From Oscillospiraceae bacterium (GTDB taxonomy: Bacteria; Bacillota; Clostridia; Oscillospirales; Acutalibacteraceae), in the NCBI GenBank assembly GCA_015066385.1, contig SVOJ01000001.1, positions 186,001 to 250,000 on the forward strand: a DNA stretch of 64,000 bases. Reading direction: 5' to 3'. A program made the position numbers and the translations under genes. Below are positions 34,213-44,272 of the stretch, piece by piece. The stretch's first letter is position 1. Every line of letters starts with the position of its first letter. The notes beneath the pieces were generated by a model. The model did not search any database. It saw only the letters and a program-made list of their open reading frames with translations, and had not been told where the DNA came from.

Positions 34213-35202
34213 TTAATGAATATTTTCCGTCAGAATCACATTTCCGTCATCGGTGATGGTTGCAATGATGCCGTTGCGGTTGACGGTTGCATAAATGGGC
34301 ACTTTCGCTGTCACGGTCAGATTCCATTTGACGTTGGGATAAATCTTGCCGAGGGTGTTTGTCACAATGGCAATTTCAGGGCTCAGTGCTTTAAGAAAAC
34401 GCATGGAACTCGAGCCGAAATAGCCGTGATGTCCGATTTTCAGCAGATCGACCTCACCGATTTCATCAAGGTGCAGGTCTTCCTGTCCCGTTGTGGTTGC
34501 AATGTCTGCGGCAAGAAAAACCGTATAATCTGCTTTTTCGAGTTTCATGCCCACACTTTCGGCATTGTTGCCTTGGTCTTCCATTAAATCAAGCGGGGTT
34601 TCGGTATTATAAAGAGTAATGTCAAAATCACCGAATGTAAATTGCTCGGGCAGATCGCTGATCCAAGGTGTGCCGACTGCATCCGCTTGTGCAATGATGC
34701 GTTCATAAATGCCCGGCACATCCCACATTTCAATTTCATAATCGTGCAGAACGCTCAATGCAAGTTCTTTCATATAAAGTGTTCCGACTTCAATTTCGTT
34801 ATCTGCAAGAATTGCTTCTGCATTGCCCGAATGGTCATAATGCTGATGTGTCAGAAGCATAAAATCAAGCCTTGCAATGCCGTCTTCTTTACTGCATATT
34901 TTTTTGATGTAAGACAAAACCTGTTCTTCATAACCGTCATATTCTACATTTTTACGGGGATTGTAATTTCCTTCCCCTGCATCTACCAAAGCAAATCTGC
35001 CGTTGCTTTCCAGAAGAATGCAATCCGAACAACCTGTGTGCAGGAAATGAATGCGGTCATCACCGTTTTCAAGGGTAAAGGTTTCGTTTGTGATCTCATA
35101 TTTTGCTTCATAAATATTGCAAAGAACCAACGTCATCATGTCAAGAATGAATATTAAGAACATGAACGGAACAATGATCCATGTCACTACTTTTTTTGCC
35201 AT
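34213..35202 (-). CDS. Metallo-beta-lactamase-fold hydrolase, ComEC C-terminal-like, membrane anchored
   Basis: A 329-residue protein with one N-terminal transmembrane segment (WIIVPFMFLIFILDMMTLVL) and an MBL domain: the metal motif LLTHQHYDHSG (about residue 113), an early CILLESNGRFALVDAGEG strand pair, VFLAADI and LKIGHHGYFGSSSM (about 250). Domains like this are found alone or at the end of the DNA-uptake channel ComEC, where they act as nuclease-like phosphodiesterases. An anchored version would face the outside. A ComEA-like gene lies 3.5 kb away on the other strand, but no ComEC channel is present in the window. Confidence 0.82.
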   Translation of the reverse strand: MAKKVVTWIIVPFMFLIFILDMMTLVLCNIYEAKYEITNETFTLENGDDRIHFLHTGCSDCILLESNGRFALVDAGEGNYNPRKNVEYDGYEEQVLSYIKKICSKEDGIARLDFMLLTHQHYDHSGNAEAILADNEIEVGTLYMKELALSVLHDYEIEMWDVPGIYERIIAQADAVGTPWISDLPEQFTFGDFDITLYNTETPLDLMEDQGNNAESVGMKLEKADYTVFLAADIATTTGQEDLHLDEIGEVDLLKIGHHGYFGSSSMRFLKALSPEIAIVTNTLGKIYPNVKWNLTVTAKVPIYATVNRNGIIATITDDGNVILTENIH

Positions 35203-35350
35203 TTTTATACCGTCCTGAAAAATTGTGTTTCTATATTATCATATCTTTTCTATTTTGCAACGAGAAGTTTAACTTTTTTTAAAATTTTGCTTGTATCTTT
35301 ATATAAAATACTGTATTATGACCGTGATTTTGATTTTTAAGGGGAATTTT

Positions 35351-36511
35351 ATGAACCGTTTTGTTGAAAAAAATAAATATGCGGCACAAGCACTGCAGGG
35401 ATTTTGTGCTGCTTTATATATCTTTCCGCTTACCTTGAGTGTCGGTGTGCTTTCAGGTGTCGGCGTGTTTGCAGGGGCAATTGCCGGTGCCGTCGGCTGT
35501 CTTCTGTGTGCGGTCGGCAAGACCATGTACGCACCGTGTTGGATGCTGTTTATGCCCGCATTTTTTATGATCAAGGAATTCGGCACGGGATTTGCGTTTC
35601 TTGCTATGCTCATCGGCGGTTTGCTGTTTCTGATTGCTCATATTGTTCTGCAAAAGAAAAATATTAAAATCGAACTGACCGATGCCGCCAAGGCAGGCCT
35701 TGCGCTCGGCGCGGCTTTTCTTGCAACCGTGATTCTCACCAAGGACTATTTCGGCATTGCCGCATCAGGTAATACCGCAATCGAAATGCTGAAAAGTTAC
35801 CGTTCCAACGGTTTTCATGCGAACTGGCGAGGGGTTTTGTACGGTACAATTACACTTGTCATCATGATCACATGGCCGCGTAAGTTCCGCACCTTCAAAA
35901 AATATCTGCCCGCACCGTTTATGGCACTTTTGATTCCGCTTGTGTTCAATATGCTTTTAAACCGCGAAGCCTATCGCACCCCCGTTTATGAAACAGGGGA
36001 GTATGCATTTACTGATTTGTCCGTGTTGTTCAATTTTTCGGCAAATGAACATCCTTGGTGGATGTTAGCCTTGACCGGAATCGGATTTTGCGTTTGTCTT
36101 TTTGCCGTCAACGCATTTTTCGGCACAACAAAAGAAGACAGCACGGGATTTGCCGTCGGCAATGTGCTCGGCTCTTCCGTCTGCCTGCCCATGCGCTCTT
36201 ATGAGTTCGGCAAAACGGGGATTTTGGGCAGCATTGTCGGTGCGGTAACGGTGCTTGCATTGTCGTTTGCTTTTCCGCTTGTGAGTCGCATGCCGACACA
36301 CTCCCTGGCTGTTGTGCTCATTACCCTCGGTTGGCAGAGTGTTCCGTGGGGGCTGATTGCGAAATCTTTTAAATCGGGAGTCAAAGGAATCACAACCGTT
36401 CTGCTTGTGTTTTTGTGTTTTGTGTTCGCCGACCCTGTGCTTGCATTTTTGCCGCCTTTTGTTTCCTTTTTTGACAGAAGAAAAGAAGAATCTTTTTGTG
36501 TCGAAAGTTGA
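35351..36511 (+). CDS. Polytopic membrane protein, possible SulP-like anion permease
   Basis: A 386-residue very hydrophobic protein with about ten transmembrane segments. The segment ITLVIMITWPRKFRTFKKYL followed by APFMALLIPLVF resembles the middle of SulP/SLC26 anion transporters, and the GVGVFAGAIAGAVG and GSIVGAVTVLALSFAFPLV stretches fit that fold. The C-terminal STAS domain is missing. The resemblance is partial, so another transporter family is possible. AAGGGGA lies 5-12 bases before the ATG at 35351. If it carries sulfate it would match the sulfate-activation genes 4 kb downstream, but nothing else links them. Confidence 0.5.
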   Translation: MNRFVEKNKYAAQALQGFCAALYIFPLTLSVGVLSGVGVFAGAIAGAVGCLLCAVGKTMYAPCWMLFMPAFFMIKEFGTGFAFLAMLIGGLLFLIAHIVLQKKNIKIELTDAAKAGLALGAAFLATVILTKDYFGIAASGNTAIEMLKSYRSNGFHANWRGVLYGTITLVIMITWPRKFRTFKKYLPAPFMALLIPLVFNMLLNREAYRTPVYETGEYAFTDLSVLFNFSANEHPWWMLALTGIGFCVCLFAVNAFFGTTKEDSTGFAVGNVLGSSVCLPMRSYEFGKTGILGSIVGAVTVLALSFAFPLVSRMPTHSLAVVLITLGWQSVPWGLIAKSFKSGVKGITTVLLVFLCFVFADPVLAFLPPFVSFFDRRKEESFCVES

Positions 36512-36536
36512 CAACAGATGTTTCTTATGATATTAT
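36508..36536 (+). promoter_or_regulatory. Promoter of the zinc-ribbon membrane protein gene
   Basis: TTGACA (36508-36513) and TATTAT (36531-36536) with a 17-base spacer. The -35 box overlaps the stop codon of the preceding gene. Confidence 0.75.
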
Positions 36537-36564
36537 TTATATATAAATAATGGGAGGTACTGTC

Positions 36565-38682
36565 ATGCTTTGTAATAACTGCGGTCAGCAAAATGCTCCC
36601 GGCGCCCGTATTTGCGTTGCTTGTGCTGCGCCGCTTGCGGATTCTGATGCTAAAATAAATTGTCCTACATGTAAAGCTGAAAATTCTTCTGCAGAAAGAT
36701 ATTGTATCAAATGCGGTTCTCTGCTGGTGAAAGCAGGAAGACCGCCTGCACCGCCTGAACCGAAAAAACCTGCTTATACTTACAAAACAACAGTGCGGCA
36801 ACTCGATCCCATGCCGCAGGCAAGTGTCAAAAAACCTGCTGCCAATACATATACACAATCGCCTGTTTCTGTTCCGACAAACAGTTATACAGCATCTCCC
36901 GTTTCACCGACGAAGACTGCCGAACAGAAAAAGAAAGCAGAGCAAATGGATGCACTTTCTGCCATCCTGTCCTCTAAAAATGAGATTGTTTGTTCTTATT
37001 GCGGCGCATTGAATGAAAATGCAGACGGAGATTGTGCCGTTTGCGGTGAACCGCTTTACAAGGAAGAAAAGAGAAAACCTGTCGAAGAACCCGCCCCCGT
37101 GCAAAGACCGAAACCCGCGCCTGCCAAAAAGAAAAAACAGTTGCCGCTTCATGTGGTTATTTTCAGAAAAGTGTTTGGTCTGGGAAAGAAAAAGAACCCG
37201 CAGAAAGAATCTGCAGGCAACAAGAAAAAAGGTTTTCAGTTGCCTGATAAGAAAATTCTGATCGGCCTTGTTTCAGTTTTTATTGCGATTGTACTTATCA
37301 TCGGTATCGGTGCTTCCGGCAGTTCGGAGAATATCTTTATTTATGACAAAACAGATTATAAACTGTTTTACTCCGTAGGTTCGGGGCAGGCACTTTTGTA
37401 TGCAGACGGCAAGAATATTTCCGCCGAAACTGCATCGGAAGAACCCAAGACCGTTTTTTATGATATGTACGGCACTTGCGGTATTTATACAACGCCCGTT
37501 CAGGAAGGCGGAGTTGTTACGACCGCTGTTTATTACTTCAACAGCAAAGGTGCAACACGGATTTTGAATTCCGTTAACAGTTGCATTTATCTGTCTGCTG
37601 ACGGTTCGGCATTGCTTTATATCGATGCCGCCGCAGCACTCGCACTGTATGATGTGAAAACAGGTGAGTCTGTTACGATTGCCGAAAACGGCGGTTATAT
37701 CAGCGGTGCATTTGCAATTTCTCCCGATGGTGATTATGTTATGTACGGGTATCGCAATCAATCGGGAACCAACTCGGTCTGTATTTATCATGACGGAGAG
37801 ATGAAAGAAATCTGTTCAAGCGGTGTGCCGATTGCAGTTTCCGAGGGTGGTAAAAAAGTTTACTATCTGACCGTATTGAATAATACCTACGATTTTTATG
37901 TGACATCCTACCGCCGCCCCGCTAAATTTACAAAAATTGCATCGGGAATTTATGCCAATGCGCTCAAATTCAATTCCGATCTTTCCGAAGTGCTGTTCAC
38001 CTTGCTTGACGGTGGCACGTACTATTCAAAAGAAGGTAAGCAGGCACAGCGCGTTGCTTCCACGTCTATGTATCCCATCATCTGCAATTCCGTCAACTAC
38101 AAGAGTTGTTCGGGGCTTGCCACCATTTACGGGGTGTCGGAATTCTTTGACAATTTCTGGATCGGCGAAAACGGTCTGTATTATGTCGAAGCAGGGGAAG
38201 AAGCGCTCATGCTTGTTGCAGGCGTGCTCGATTATGATCTGAGTTATGACGGTGAACGTCTTGTTTACGCAGATGCCCAGGGACGGCTGTTCATTGCAGA
38301 CCGCAAGAATGCGGCAAGCACCAAAGAACCGATTGCAGAAAATGTAACGGCTGTCGCAGTTACGGGCAACGGTAAAGATGTTTATTATCTGAACAGTGTT
38401 CATGCTATGTGCAGTGTAAATGATAAGAATGAAAGCGTGTTGATTGCACAGGATGTAGACGGCATCATGTGTACCGAAGAAGGTGTTTACTACAAAAATA
38501 TCGTAGCCGAGGGCAATCCGTATGCACTTAATTTCTGTTCCAATGCCAAGAGCGGAAAAACGGTTGCTGACAGCGTGCTGAATTTCCAGATTTCCGATGG
38601 TTGTGCTTATTACACCACGGGTGACGGTCAGCATATGTATTACAGCAAGAACGGCAACCGCAACTTTAATCAGTTGTATTGA
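36565..38682 (+). CDS. Triple zinc-ribbon membrane protein with a large extracellular propeller-like domain
   Basis: A 705-residue protein. The cytoplasmic N-terminus has three CxxC-x10-CxxC zinc ribbons (Cys 3, 6, 17, 20; Cys 33, 36, 47, 50; a third near residues 142-158), separated by Pro/Lys-rich linkers. One transmembrane helix follows (about 230-252, ILIGLVSVFIAIVLIIGIGA). The outer 450 residues are repeats of Tyr/Asp/Gly-rich strands (YDVKTGES, ISPDGDYVMYGY, YYLNSV) typical of a beta-propeller. The start at 36565 has GGGAGG 8-13 bases upstream. Similar zinc-ribbon/propeller proteins are common in clostridia and mostly uncharacterised. It is followed at 18 bases by the ComEA-like gene. 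Confidence 0.78.
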   Translation: MLCNNCGQQNAPGARICVACAAPLADSDAKINCPTCKAENSSAERYCIKCGSLLVKAGRPPAPPEPKKPAYTYKTTVRQLDPMPQASVKKPAANTYTQSPVSVPTNSYTASPVSPTKTAEQKKKAEQMDALSAILSSKNEIVCSYCGALNENADGDCAVCGEPLYKEEKRKPVEEPAPVQRPKPAPAKKKKQLPLHVVIFRKVFGLGKKKNPQKESAGNKKKGFQLPDKKILIGLVSVFIAIVLIIGIGASGSSENIFIYDKTDYKLFYSVGSGQALLYADGKNISAETASEEPKTVFYDMYGTCGIYTTPVQEGGVVTTAVYYFNSKGATRILNSVNSCIYLSADGSALLYIDAAAALALYDVKTGESVTIAENGGYISGAFAISPDGDYVMYGYRNQSGTNSVCIYHDGEMKEICSSGVPIAVSEGGKKVYYLTVLNNTYDFYVTSYRRPAKFTKIASGIYANALKFNSDLSEVLFTLLDGGTYYSKEGKQAQRVASTSMYPIICNSVNYKSCSGLATIYGVSEFFDNFWIGENGLYYVEAGEEALMLVAGVLDYDLSYDGERLVYADAQGRLFIADRKNAASTKEPIAENVTAVAVTGNGKDVYYLNSVHAMCSVNDKNESVLIAQDVDGIMCTEEGVYYKNIVAEGNPYALNFCSNAKSGKTVADSVLNFQISDGCAYYTTGDGQHMYYSKNGNRNFNQLY

Positions 38683-38700
38683 TGCAACGAGGTATTTGTA

Positions 38701-39168
38701 TTGGAGCGGGAACGAGAATCAGATGCGGATTACGGATTGAACATTGAAAACCCTTGTCGCAAAAGCCGATTGCAAGAATCACAGGTTTTTCGGATTCTGC
38801 TTGTATTTTTGTGCATTTCCGTTTGTGCATTGTTTGTGCAGCAAGCGATCTATCGCAACGCTGCCGGGCGGTATGAAACTGCGGTTTCCGCTGTGCAGTT
38901 TTCTGTTGGAAATTCTGTTTCGGTGAGCATTGCCGAAGAAGAAATTTCAAATGCACCTGTAAATATAAACACAGCCGATGTGCAGGAACTTTGCCGCATT
39001 AAAGGCATCGGCGAAGCCAAAGCACAGGCAATTATCGATTATCGAATCAACAACGGTTCGTTTACTTACAAAGAGGAACTGATGAAAGTCAGCGGCATCG
39101 GTGAAAAACTGTATGCATCCATTGCATCGCAGATTATTCTCAGCGATGAAGAAATAACAACCGAATAA
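38701..39168 (+). CDS. ComEA-like helix-hairpin-helix DNA-binding membrane protein
   Basis: A 155-residue protein with an N-terminal cytoplasmic stretch, one transmembrane helix (about residues 28-47, FRILLVFLCISVCALFVQQ) and a C-terminal double helix-hairpin-helix: VNINTADVQELCRIKGIG and GIGEKLYASI, the hallmark of ComEA-type DNA receptors. In competent bacteria ComEA binds incoming DNA at the cell surface. The start is a TTG with GAGG 8 bases upstream. Competence channel genes (comEC, comF) are not adjacent, so the in vivo role is uncertain. Confidence 0.82.
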   Translation: MERERESDADYGLNIENPCRKSRLQESQVFRILLVFLCISVCALFVQQAIYRNAAGRYETAVSAVQFSVGNSVSVSIAEEEISNAPVNINTADVQELCRIKGIGEAKAQAIIDYRINNGSFTYKEELMKVSGIGEKLYASIASQIILSDEEITTE

Positions 39169-39177
39169 AACAAAAGG

Positions 39178-39205
39178 CCCTGCATCGTGTGATGCAGGGT
39201 TTTAT
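39178..39205. terminator. Terminator between the ComEA-like gene and the sulfonation operon
   Basis: The 9-bp stem CCCTGCATC (39178-39186) with GATGCAGGG (39191-39199), followed by T residues on the right; an A-run lies on the left for the opposite strand. Confidence 0.7.
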
Positions 39206-39210
39206 CTTTT

Positions 39211-40167
39211 TCACTCATCAAGAGGAACATATTTTTTTATGAATGCTTTGCATGCGGCATGGTATTTTTCGGGGTCGATGTCCACTGAATTTGCGTGTTC
39301 CGCACCGTCAATTGTGCATTTCTCCTTTTCACAGGATGCGGCTTCATACAATTCATCGCGCATTCTGAACGGAACAAAGGTGTCAGCCGACCCGTGCAAA
39401 AACAGGGTGGGGACTTTGGATTTTGCCACTTGATTGATAGGGTTGTTTTCTTTAATTCTCCAGCCTGCGCGCAGTTTATACCAGATTGCCGGTGCTGCGA
39501 GTGCCCATGGAGCAGGGAAATGAACGGTCTGTTCAATGACATTGTTGAACTGTTCCCAACAAGTGGAAAAACCGCAGTCTTCAATCATACATTTCACATT
39601 GTCGGGGCATTCTGCCTCACCCGATGCATTCATCACCGTTGCCGCACCCATGGAGATGCCGTGCATGATGATCTGCGCAGTGGGATCGTTTTTGACCACA
39701 TGATGGATCCAGTCCAGAATATCGAGTCTTTCAAACCAACCCATTGTGCAGGCCTTGTGTTCGCTCTTGTCATGTGCTCTTGCGCAAGGGGCAATGATAT
39801 TGAATCCGTAATTGTAATATCGCCTTGCCATGGAAGACATCTGATGCGGACGGGATGTGTAGCCGTGGCAAACGATTGCCCATTTGTTGCTCGGTTTTTC
39901 CTGACGGATGACATAGGCATAAATCGCCTTGCCGTCACGGTTCATGATGCTCTCGCATTTTTCAGCCATCGCTTCAAACCATTCACCGTCACCGCAGGTA
40001 TCAAGCTCGTTGCTGCGGATTTCCTTCAATCGTTTCGGGTCGGGATCGTTTTTCGGCAATTCATATTTTCCTCTGAAATCCGAAAGCAGCATAAAATGCG
40101 ATAATTCACAATAAGTAAATGCCAGAAGTCCTGCACCGATGGCGGCGCCTGCCAAAAACTTTTTCAT
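39211..40167 (-). CDS. Alpha/beta hydrolase in the sulfonation operon
   Basis: A 318-residue alpha/beta hydrolase with an N-terminal hydrophobic segment (residues 3-22, possible anchor). It shows the oxyanion region CHGYTSRPHQM, the nucleophile elbow HGISMGAATV (Ser near residue 170), the acid Asp in HGSADTFVPF (about 259) and the catalytic His in DGAEHANSV (about 288). It resembles serine aminopeptidase/cephalosporin-deacetylase-like esterases. It starts 15 bases after the cysN stop with AGGAGG upstream, so it is the last gene of the cysC/Q-cysD-cysN transcript. It may process the sulfonated product or its precursor, which is inference from position. Confidence 0.82.
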   Translation of the reverse strand: MKKFLAGAAIGAGLLAFTYCELSHFMLLSDFRGKYELPKNDPDPKRLKEIRSNELDTCGDGEWFEAMAEKCESIMNRDGKAIYAYVIRQEKPSNKWAIVCHGYTSRPHQMSSMARRYYNYGFNIIAPCARAHDKSEHKACTMGWFERLDILDWIHHVVKNDPTAQIIMHGISMGAATVMNASGEAECPDNVKCMIEDCGFSTCWEQFNNVIEQTVHFPAPWALAAPAIWYKLRAGWRIKENNPINQVAKSKVPTLFLHGSADTFVPFRMRDELYEAASCEKEKCTIDGAEHANSVDIDPEKYHAACKAFIKKYVPLDE

Positions 40168-40182
40168 TCGAATTCCTCCTGA

Positions 40183-41979
40183 TTAAATACAGAACAGTTT
40201 TTGTGCCAGTTCGTCTGCAATGGATTTGACGGGAGTTGGATAGTAAAAATCAAAATCAGCCGCACGGCGATTGTCCACACCGACCCATACGGTTTTGATG
40301 TTGTCGGTTCTGATAATCTGGCGCAAGGTGTCGAGTTCGTCGGGAATCAGTTCATTTGCGGTGATGATGAGAATATGACCCGCATCCAGCAGAATATTGG
40401 AAACCTCGCCGAGTCTGCGGATGTGTTCATTGCGTTCTTCGGGGCTGTTCATGGAGTCATCGGATTTGATGTCGGAATTGACACCGTACAACACATTGCC
40501 GATACCGAGATAATAGGCAATTTTGCCGTTTTCAAGCAGCTTCTTTTCGAGCTTGCGGGCAATTTCTTTTTTGTCAATCTGAATTTTACCCGTAAGAATA
40601 ATCAACTGAGCCTGTTGTCTGTAATAACTTTCGCGCTCATGCGGGGTCATGCTGCTTTGAATCCACTTTACATTGCGGCGGATGAGTTTCTTTTCGAGTT
40701 CTTCGTCTTCTTCTACATCCGTAATAATGCCGCCGCCTGCAATTTCGTAATCGTCCACAATGACAAAACGGGAAGTGTCTGCACACTGCCCCGAAAGGTC
40801 AAACGCAAGCGGTCTTTCAAAATGAAGAAGGCACTGTGCTACTTCGTGGCGATCCACGGTCTGTTTTTCGCTGTTTTCAAGTGTGGAGGCATTGAGAACA
40901 CCCAGAATCTTTTCAACACGCATCCCGACAGCGGCAGAACCGATTTTTACTTTGTACACTTTTTGTGTGTCAAGCGGTTCTTTGCCGAGCCAGAAAATAC
41001 TTGTTTTTACAAGACTGCCCGTTCGCGGGGGCTGTTCTCCGATCTTGCAACACAGTTCACCGCGCTTGGCATAAATCTGTTCCGTCATGCAGAAGCCTGT
41101 TGCCTTGCCCGTGGAAACACTTGTCTGTTCGGGTTCGTTGAAGCCCTCAATGGAATGTACCTTTGTTTTTTTGCCCGAGGGCAGAAACATCACTTCGTCG
41201 CCGATTGACAGTTTGCCCGCACTCACCGTACCTGCGATGATGCGGCGTTCATCGCGGCTGTTTGTGAACTTGTAAACATCCTGCACCCACATACGGAATG
41301 CATGGTCGTCGCCGTCTGCAATCTCCTTGAATGCATCAAGTGCTTCCAGGACGGTAATGCCGTCATACCACGGCAGTTCTGCGGCTTTGGAAGCAATGTT
41401 GTAGCCTTCCACAGCCGAAATCGGAATAAAGTGCTGCGGAACGATTTCCACATTGCTTAAAAATGCACTGTATTCGGTAACAATATTTTCATACACACAC
41501 TGACGGTCTTCTTCGGGAATCAGATCAAGCTTGTTGACAAGCACAACAACCTGACGAATGCCGAGCATCGACAGCATATAACCGTGCCTGCGGGAATTTT
41601 CCATGATGCCTTCGTGTGCATCAATCACAAGCAAGGCAGCTTCTGCACGGGAGGCACCCGTGATCATGTTCTTTAAAAATTCAATGTGTCCCGGGGCATC
41701 AATGATGATGTATTTCCTTTTTTCTGTTTTGAAAAAACAGCGTGCTGTGTCAATGGTAATGCCTTGTGCACGTTCATCCTTGAGTGCATCAAGCAGAAAC
41801 GCATATTCAAACGGCTTGTCCGTTCTTCTGCAAAGGGCTTTGATTTGCTCAAGTTTACCCTGCGGCAGGGAATTGGTGTCTGCAAGCAGTCTGCCGATGA
41901 CGGTGCTTTTGCCGTGGTCAACATGGCCCACAATGACAATGTTCATTTCCTTGTTGTCAAAAACATTACATGTATCCAT
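40183..41979 (-). CDS. cysN: Sulfate adenylyltransferase GTPase subunit with a degenerate APS-kinase-like C-terminal domain
   Basis: A 598-residue protein. Residues 1-430 are CysN: the GTPase motifs GHVDHGKST (about 18-26), DAPGHIEF and NKLDLI, then EF-Tu-like beta-barrels. The last 150 residues align by eye with APS kinase ([19 protein letters not shown] against LxxxGxxxYLLDGDNVRxG; [20 protein letters not shown] against ENIRRxGEVAxLxxDAG), but the Walker A site reads [11 protein letters not shown] instead of [11 protein letters not shown], so it cannot bind ATP in the normal way. CysN with CysD makes adenosine phosphosulfate from sulfate and ATP, driven by GTP. It overlaps cysD by 14 bases. 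Confidence 0.92.
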   Translation of the reverse strand: MDTCNVFDNKEMNIVIVGHVDHGKSTVIGRLLADTNSLPQGKLEQIKALCRRTDKPFEYAFLLDALKDERAQGITIDTARCFFKTEKRKYIIIDAPGHIEFLKNMITGASRAEAALLVIDAHEGIMENSRRHGYMLSMLGIRQVVVLVNKLDLIPEEDRQCVYENIVTEYSAFLSNVEIVPQHFIPISAVEGYNIASKAAELPWYDGITVLEALDAFKEIADGDDHAFRMWVQDVYKFTNSRDERRIIAGTVSAGKLSIGDEVMFLPSGKKTKVHSIEGFNEPEQTSVSTGKATGFCMTEQIYAKRGELCCKIGEQPPRTGSLVKTSIFWLGKEPLDTQKVYKVKIGSAAVGMRVEKILGVLNASTLENSEKQTVDRHEVAQCLLHFERPLAFDLSGQCADTSRFVIVDDYEIAGGGIITDVEEDEELEKKLIRRNVKWIQSSMTPHERESYYRQQAQLIILTGKIQIDKKEIARKLEKKLLENGKIAYYLGIGNVLYGVNSDIKSDDSMNSPEERNEHIRRLGEVSNILLDAGHILIITANELIPDELDTLRQIIRTDNIKTVWVGVDNRRAADFDFYYPTPVKSIADELAQKLFCI

Positions 41980-42850
41980 CTTTACGCAGTTCCTCCAATC
42001 CGCCGCCGTCTTCCTTGTCCTGTTCTCTGCCCGAACGTTCGGCTATATTCGCAAATTTGCCTGTTTTGAGTTCTTCAATAATTTCGTCAATGTTTCCGGC
42101 CTCCGATTCCACGGGGCTTGTGCACGGCCAGCAACCCAAGGAGCGGTAACGTTTACCGTCCCCCTGATTGAAATACAGCGGCACAACGGGAACATTTTCA
42201 CGTCGGATATATTCCCAGACATCCAATTCCGTCCAATCCAACAGGGGATGGATGCGGATGTGCGTGCCGGGCTTGAAATCGGTTTTGTACTGTCCCCAGA
42301 ATTCGGGCGGTTGATCGCCGATATCCCAGTCGTTGTTTTTGTCGCGGGGAGAAAAATAGCGTTCTTTGGAACGGCTTCCTTCTTCGTCTGCACGGATGCC
42401 GAGAATAACACCCGTGTAGGGTTCAATATTTTCATCACGTTCATATAATCCCGTGTCATGGTTCATTCTGTAACGCGGCCACTCACCGGAAAGGGTGCAA
42501 CGTAAGGCTTCTGTCTTTAAATTCTTGCAACATTCAATTCTTGTGCAGTTGCCGTCGGGAAAGGTCTTTTTTTGCTCGAGCGCATCGGCATTTTCGCCGT
42601 AGACCATGTCCAGTTTCCACTCACGGGCAAGACGGTCACGGTATTCGATCATTTCCGGGATTTTGTAGTGTGTGTCAATATGTACAAGCGGAAACGGCAC
42701 ATGACCGAAAAAGGCTTTTCTTGCAAGGGCAAGCAGAACCGTGGAGTCCTTGCCGATGGACCACAGCATGCAAAGATTGCCGAAGCGGTTATAGGCTTCA
42801 CGCAGAATGTGAATGCTTTTGCTTTCGAGATTGTCAAGATGTGTCATCAT
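41966..42850 (-). CDS. cysD: Sulfate adenylyltransferase small subunit
   Basis: A 294-residue PP-loop ATP pyrophosphatase. The P-loop reads [11 protein letters not shown] (about residues 30-40), followed by [11 protein letters not shown] and the C-terminal [14 protein letters not shown] typical of CysD. It transfers AMP from ATP to sulfate and works as a complex with CysN. The C-terminal tail ([20 protein letters not shown]) is also typical. It lies between the CysC-CysQ fusion gene (10-base gap) and cysN (overlap). No PAPS reductase or sulfite reductase gene follows. Confidence 0.95.
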   Translation of the reverse strand: MMTHLDNLESKSIHILREAYNRFGNLCMLWSIGKDSTVLLALARKAFFGHVPFPLVHIDTHYKIPEMIEYRDRLAREWKLDMVYGENADALEQKKTFPDGNCTRIECCKNLKTEALRCTLSGEWPRYRMNHDTGLYERDENIEPYTGVILGIRADEEGSRSKERYFSPRDKNNDWDIGDQPPEFWGQYKTDFKPGTHIRIHPLLDWTELDVWEYIRRENVPVVPLYFNQGDGKRYRSLGCWPCTSPVESEAGNIDEIIEELKTGKFANIAERSGREQDKEDGGGLEELRKDGYM

Positions 42851-42860
42851 GATTTTTCCC

Positions 42861-44240
42861 TCATTCCAATGTATTTTCAGGGCGGTTTAAAATGTAAAAA
42901 CCTTTGTCGTTGAGAGTGTTTTCTCTGTTGTAAACAAGCGGTGTGTGATCAAGCTGCCGCAAAACACCGCCGGCTTGTTCGACCACGCAGTGCATCGCAC
43001 AGGTGTCCCACTCGCAGGTCAGTCCCGTGCGGTAATAAATATCCGCTTTACCTTGGGCAATCAGGCATCCCTTTAAGGATGAGCCTGCACTGACGGTTTC
43101 TTTGATGCGGTGTTTGTTGCTGTCAAGAATTTTTGCAAGTCTTTCATCCGCATGGGAACGGCTTGCCATAACGGTAAAGTCATTTGTTTTATCGGAAACA
43201 AAAATGCGGTTGATTTCGTCAAAATATGTGTCGTTGTCAGATGTCTGTGAAAACGCACCGCAACCGACCGCCGCGTACCACAGTGTATTCGTAACAGGCG
43301 CATATACCACACCCAAAATCGGTTTGCCGTAAGCACAAAGCCCGATGTTGACGGTAAATTCGCCGTTGCGTTTCACAAATTCCTTCGTGCCGTCCAAAGG
43401 ATCTACCACAAAGCAGAACGGATTTTGTCTGCGCTCGCCCGTGTCTTTTGTTTCTTCGGACAAAACGGCAATGTCCGGATATTGACTTGTCAGCAAGTCC
43501 ACAATGACCTTATTCGAGCGTAAATCCGCTTGTGTCAAAGGAGATTTGTCATCCTTTGTCTGCACGGCAAAGTCAGAGTTGTAGACAGCAAGTATTTCTT
43601 CGCCTGCTTTTATGCTCACATCGCAAATCTGTGTGCACATGGTTTCAAGATTCTGCACAAAGGAAAGCAGATTGCAAATCTGCCGTGCGGCTTCTTCGGG
43701 TGTGCAGGAACATGTATCAATACGCAGAAACGGTTCAGTCGGTGCTTCATAGGGCGAAGAAATGCCCGTAAAGTCTTTAATTTCCCCTGCGATTGCCTTT
43801 TTGTAAAGCCCTTTTGTGTCACGCTTGATGCATTCTTCAACACAAGTGTCAACAAATATTTCAAAGAACGACACATCCATCGTCTTTGCCGCTTTTTTTG
43901 CGGTTTCACGGTCTTTTGCAAAGGGAGAAATTGCACTCACAAAGCAAATGCAGCCGCTGTGTGCAAATAGTGCCGCCATATGCGAAATACGACGGATATT
44001 TTCCGTACGATCGGCATCCGAAAAACCGAGATCGGAATTCAGGCCTAAACGGATATTGTCGCCGTCCAGCAAATAACAACGATATCCTTTGTCGGTCAGC
44101 ATCTTTTCCGCAAGTACCGCAATGGTGGACTTGCCCGAGCCCGAAAGCCCTGTCAGCCACACGACAGCCCCCTTGGTGCCGAACTGCCGTTCGCGGTCTT
44201 GTTTTGTAACCAAATTATTCTGACGGAAGATGTTGTTCAT
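42861..44240 (-). CDS. Bifunctional APS kinase / PAP phosphatase (CysC-CysQ fusion)
   Basis: A 459-residue two-domain protein. Residues about 20-200 are an intact APS kinase (CysC) with Walker [32 protein letters not shown], and the DRTENIRR and [10 protein letters not shown] motifs. Residues about 205-455 are a CysQ-like phosphatase of the inositol monophosphatase fold, with the metal sites [16 protein letters not shown] and WDTCAMHC. One half would make PAPS and the other would hydrolyse PAP, the inhibitory by-product of sulfotransferases. It is the first gene of the leftward operon and diverges from the sulfotransferase gene. AGAAGG lies 7-12 bases before the ATG. Confidence 0.93.
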   Translation of the reverse strand: MNNIFRQNNLVTKQDRERQFGTKGAVVWLTGLSGSGKSTIAVLAEKMLTDKGYRCYLLDGDNIRLGLNSDLGFSDADRTENIRRISHMAALFAHSGCICFVSAISPFAKDRETAKKAAKTMDVSFFEIFVDTCVEECIKRDTKGLYKKAIAGEIKDFTGISSPYEAPTEPFLRIDTCSCTPEEAARQICNLLSFVQNLETMCTQICDVSIKAGEEILAVYNSDFAVQTKDDKSPLTQADLRSNKVIVDLLTSQYPDIAVLSEETKDTGERRQNPFCFVVDPLDGTKEFVKRNGEFTVNIGLCAYGKPILGVVYAPVTNTLWYAAVGCGAFSQTSDNDTYFDEINRIFVSDKTNDFTVMASRSHADERLAKILDSNKHRIKETVSAGSSLKGCLIAQGKADIYYRTGLTCEWDTCAMHCVVEQAGGVLRQLDHTPLVYNRENTLNDKGFYILNRPENTLE

Positions 44241-44272
44241 ATTGCACCTTCTTTTAATTGCATGTTTATTTA

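Noticed and set aside
40183-44240. Assimilatory sulfate reduction operon for cysteine synthesis
   Set aside because: No PAPS reductase, APS reductase or sulfite reductase gene is present, while a sulfotransferase and a PAP phosphatase domain are.
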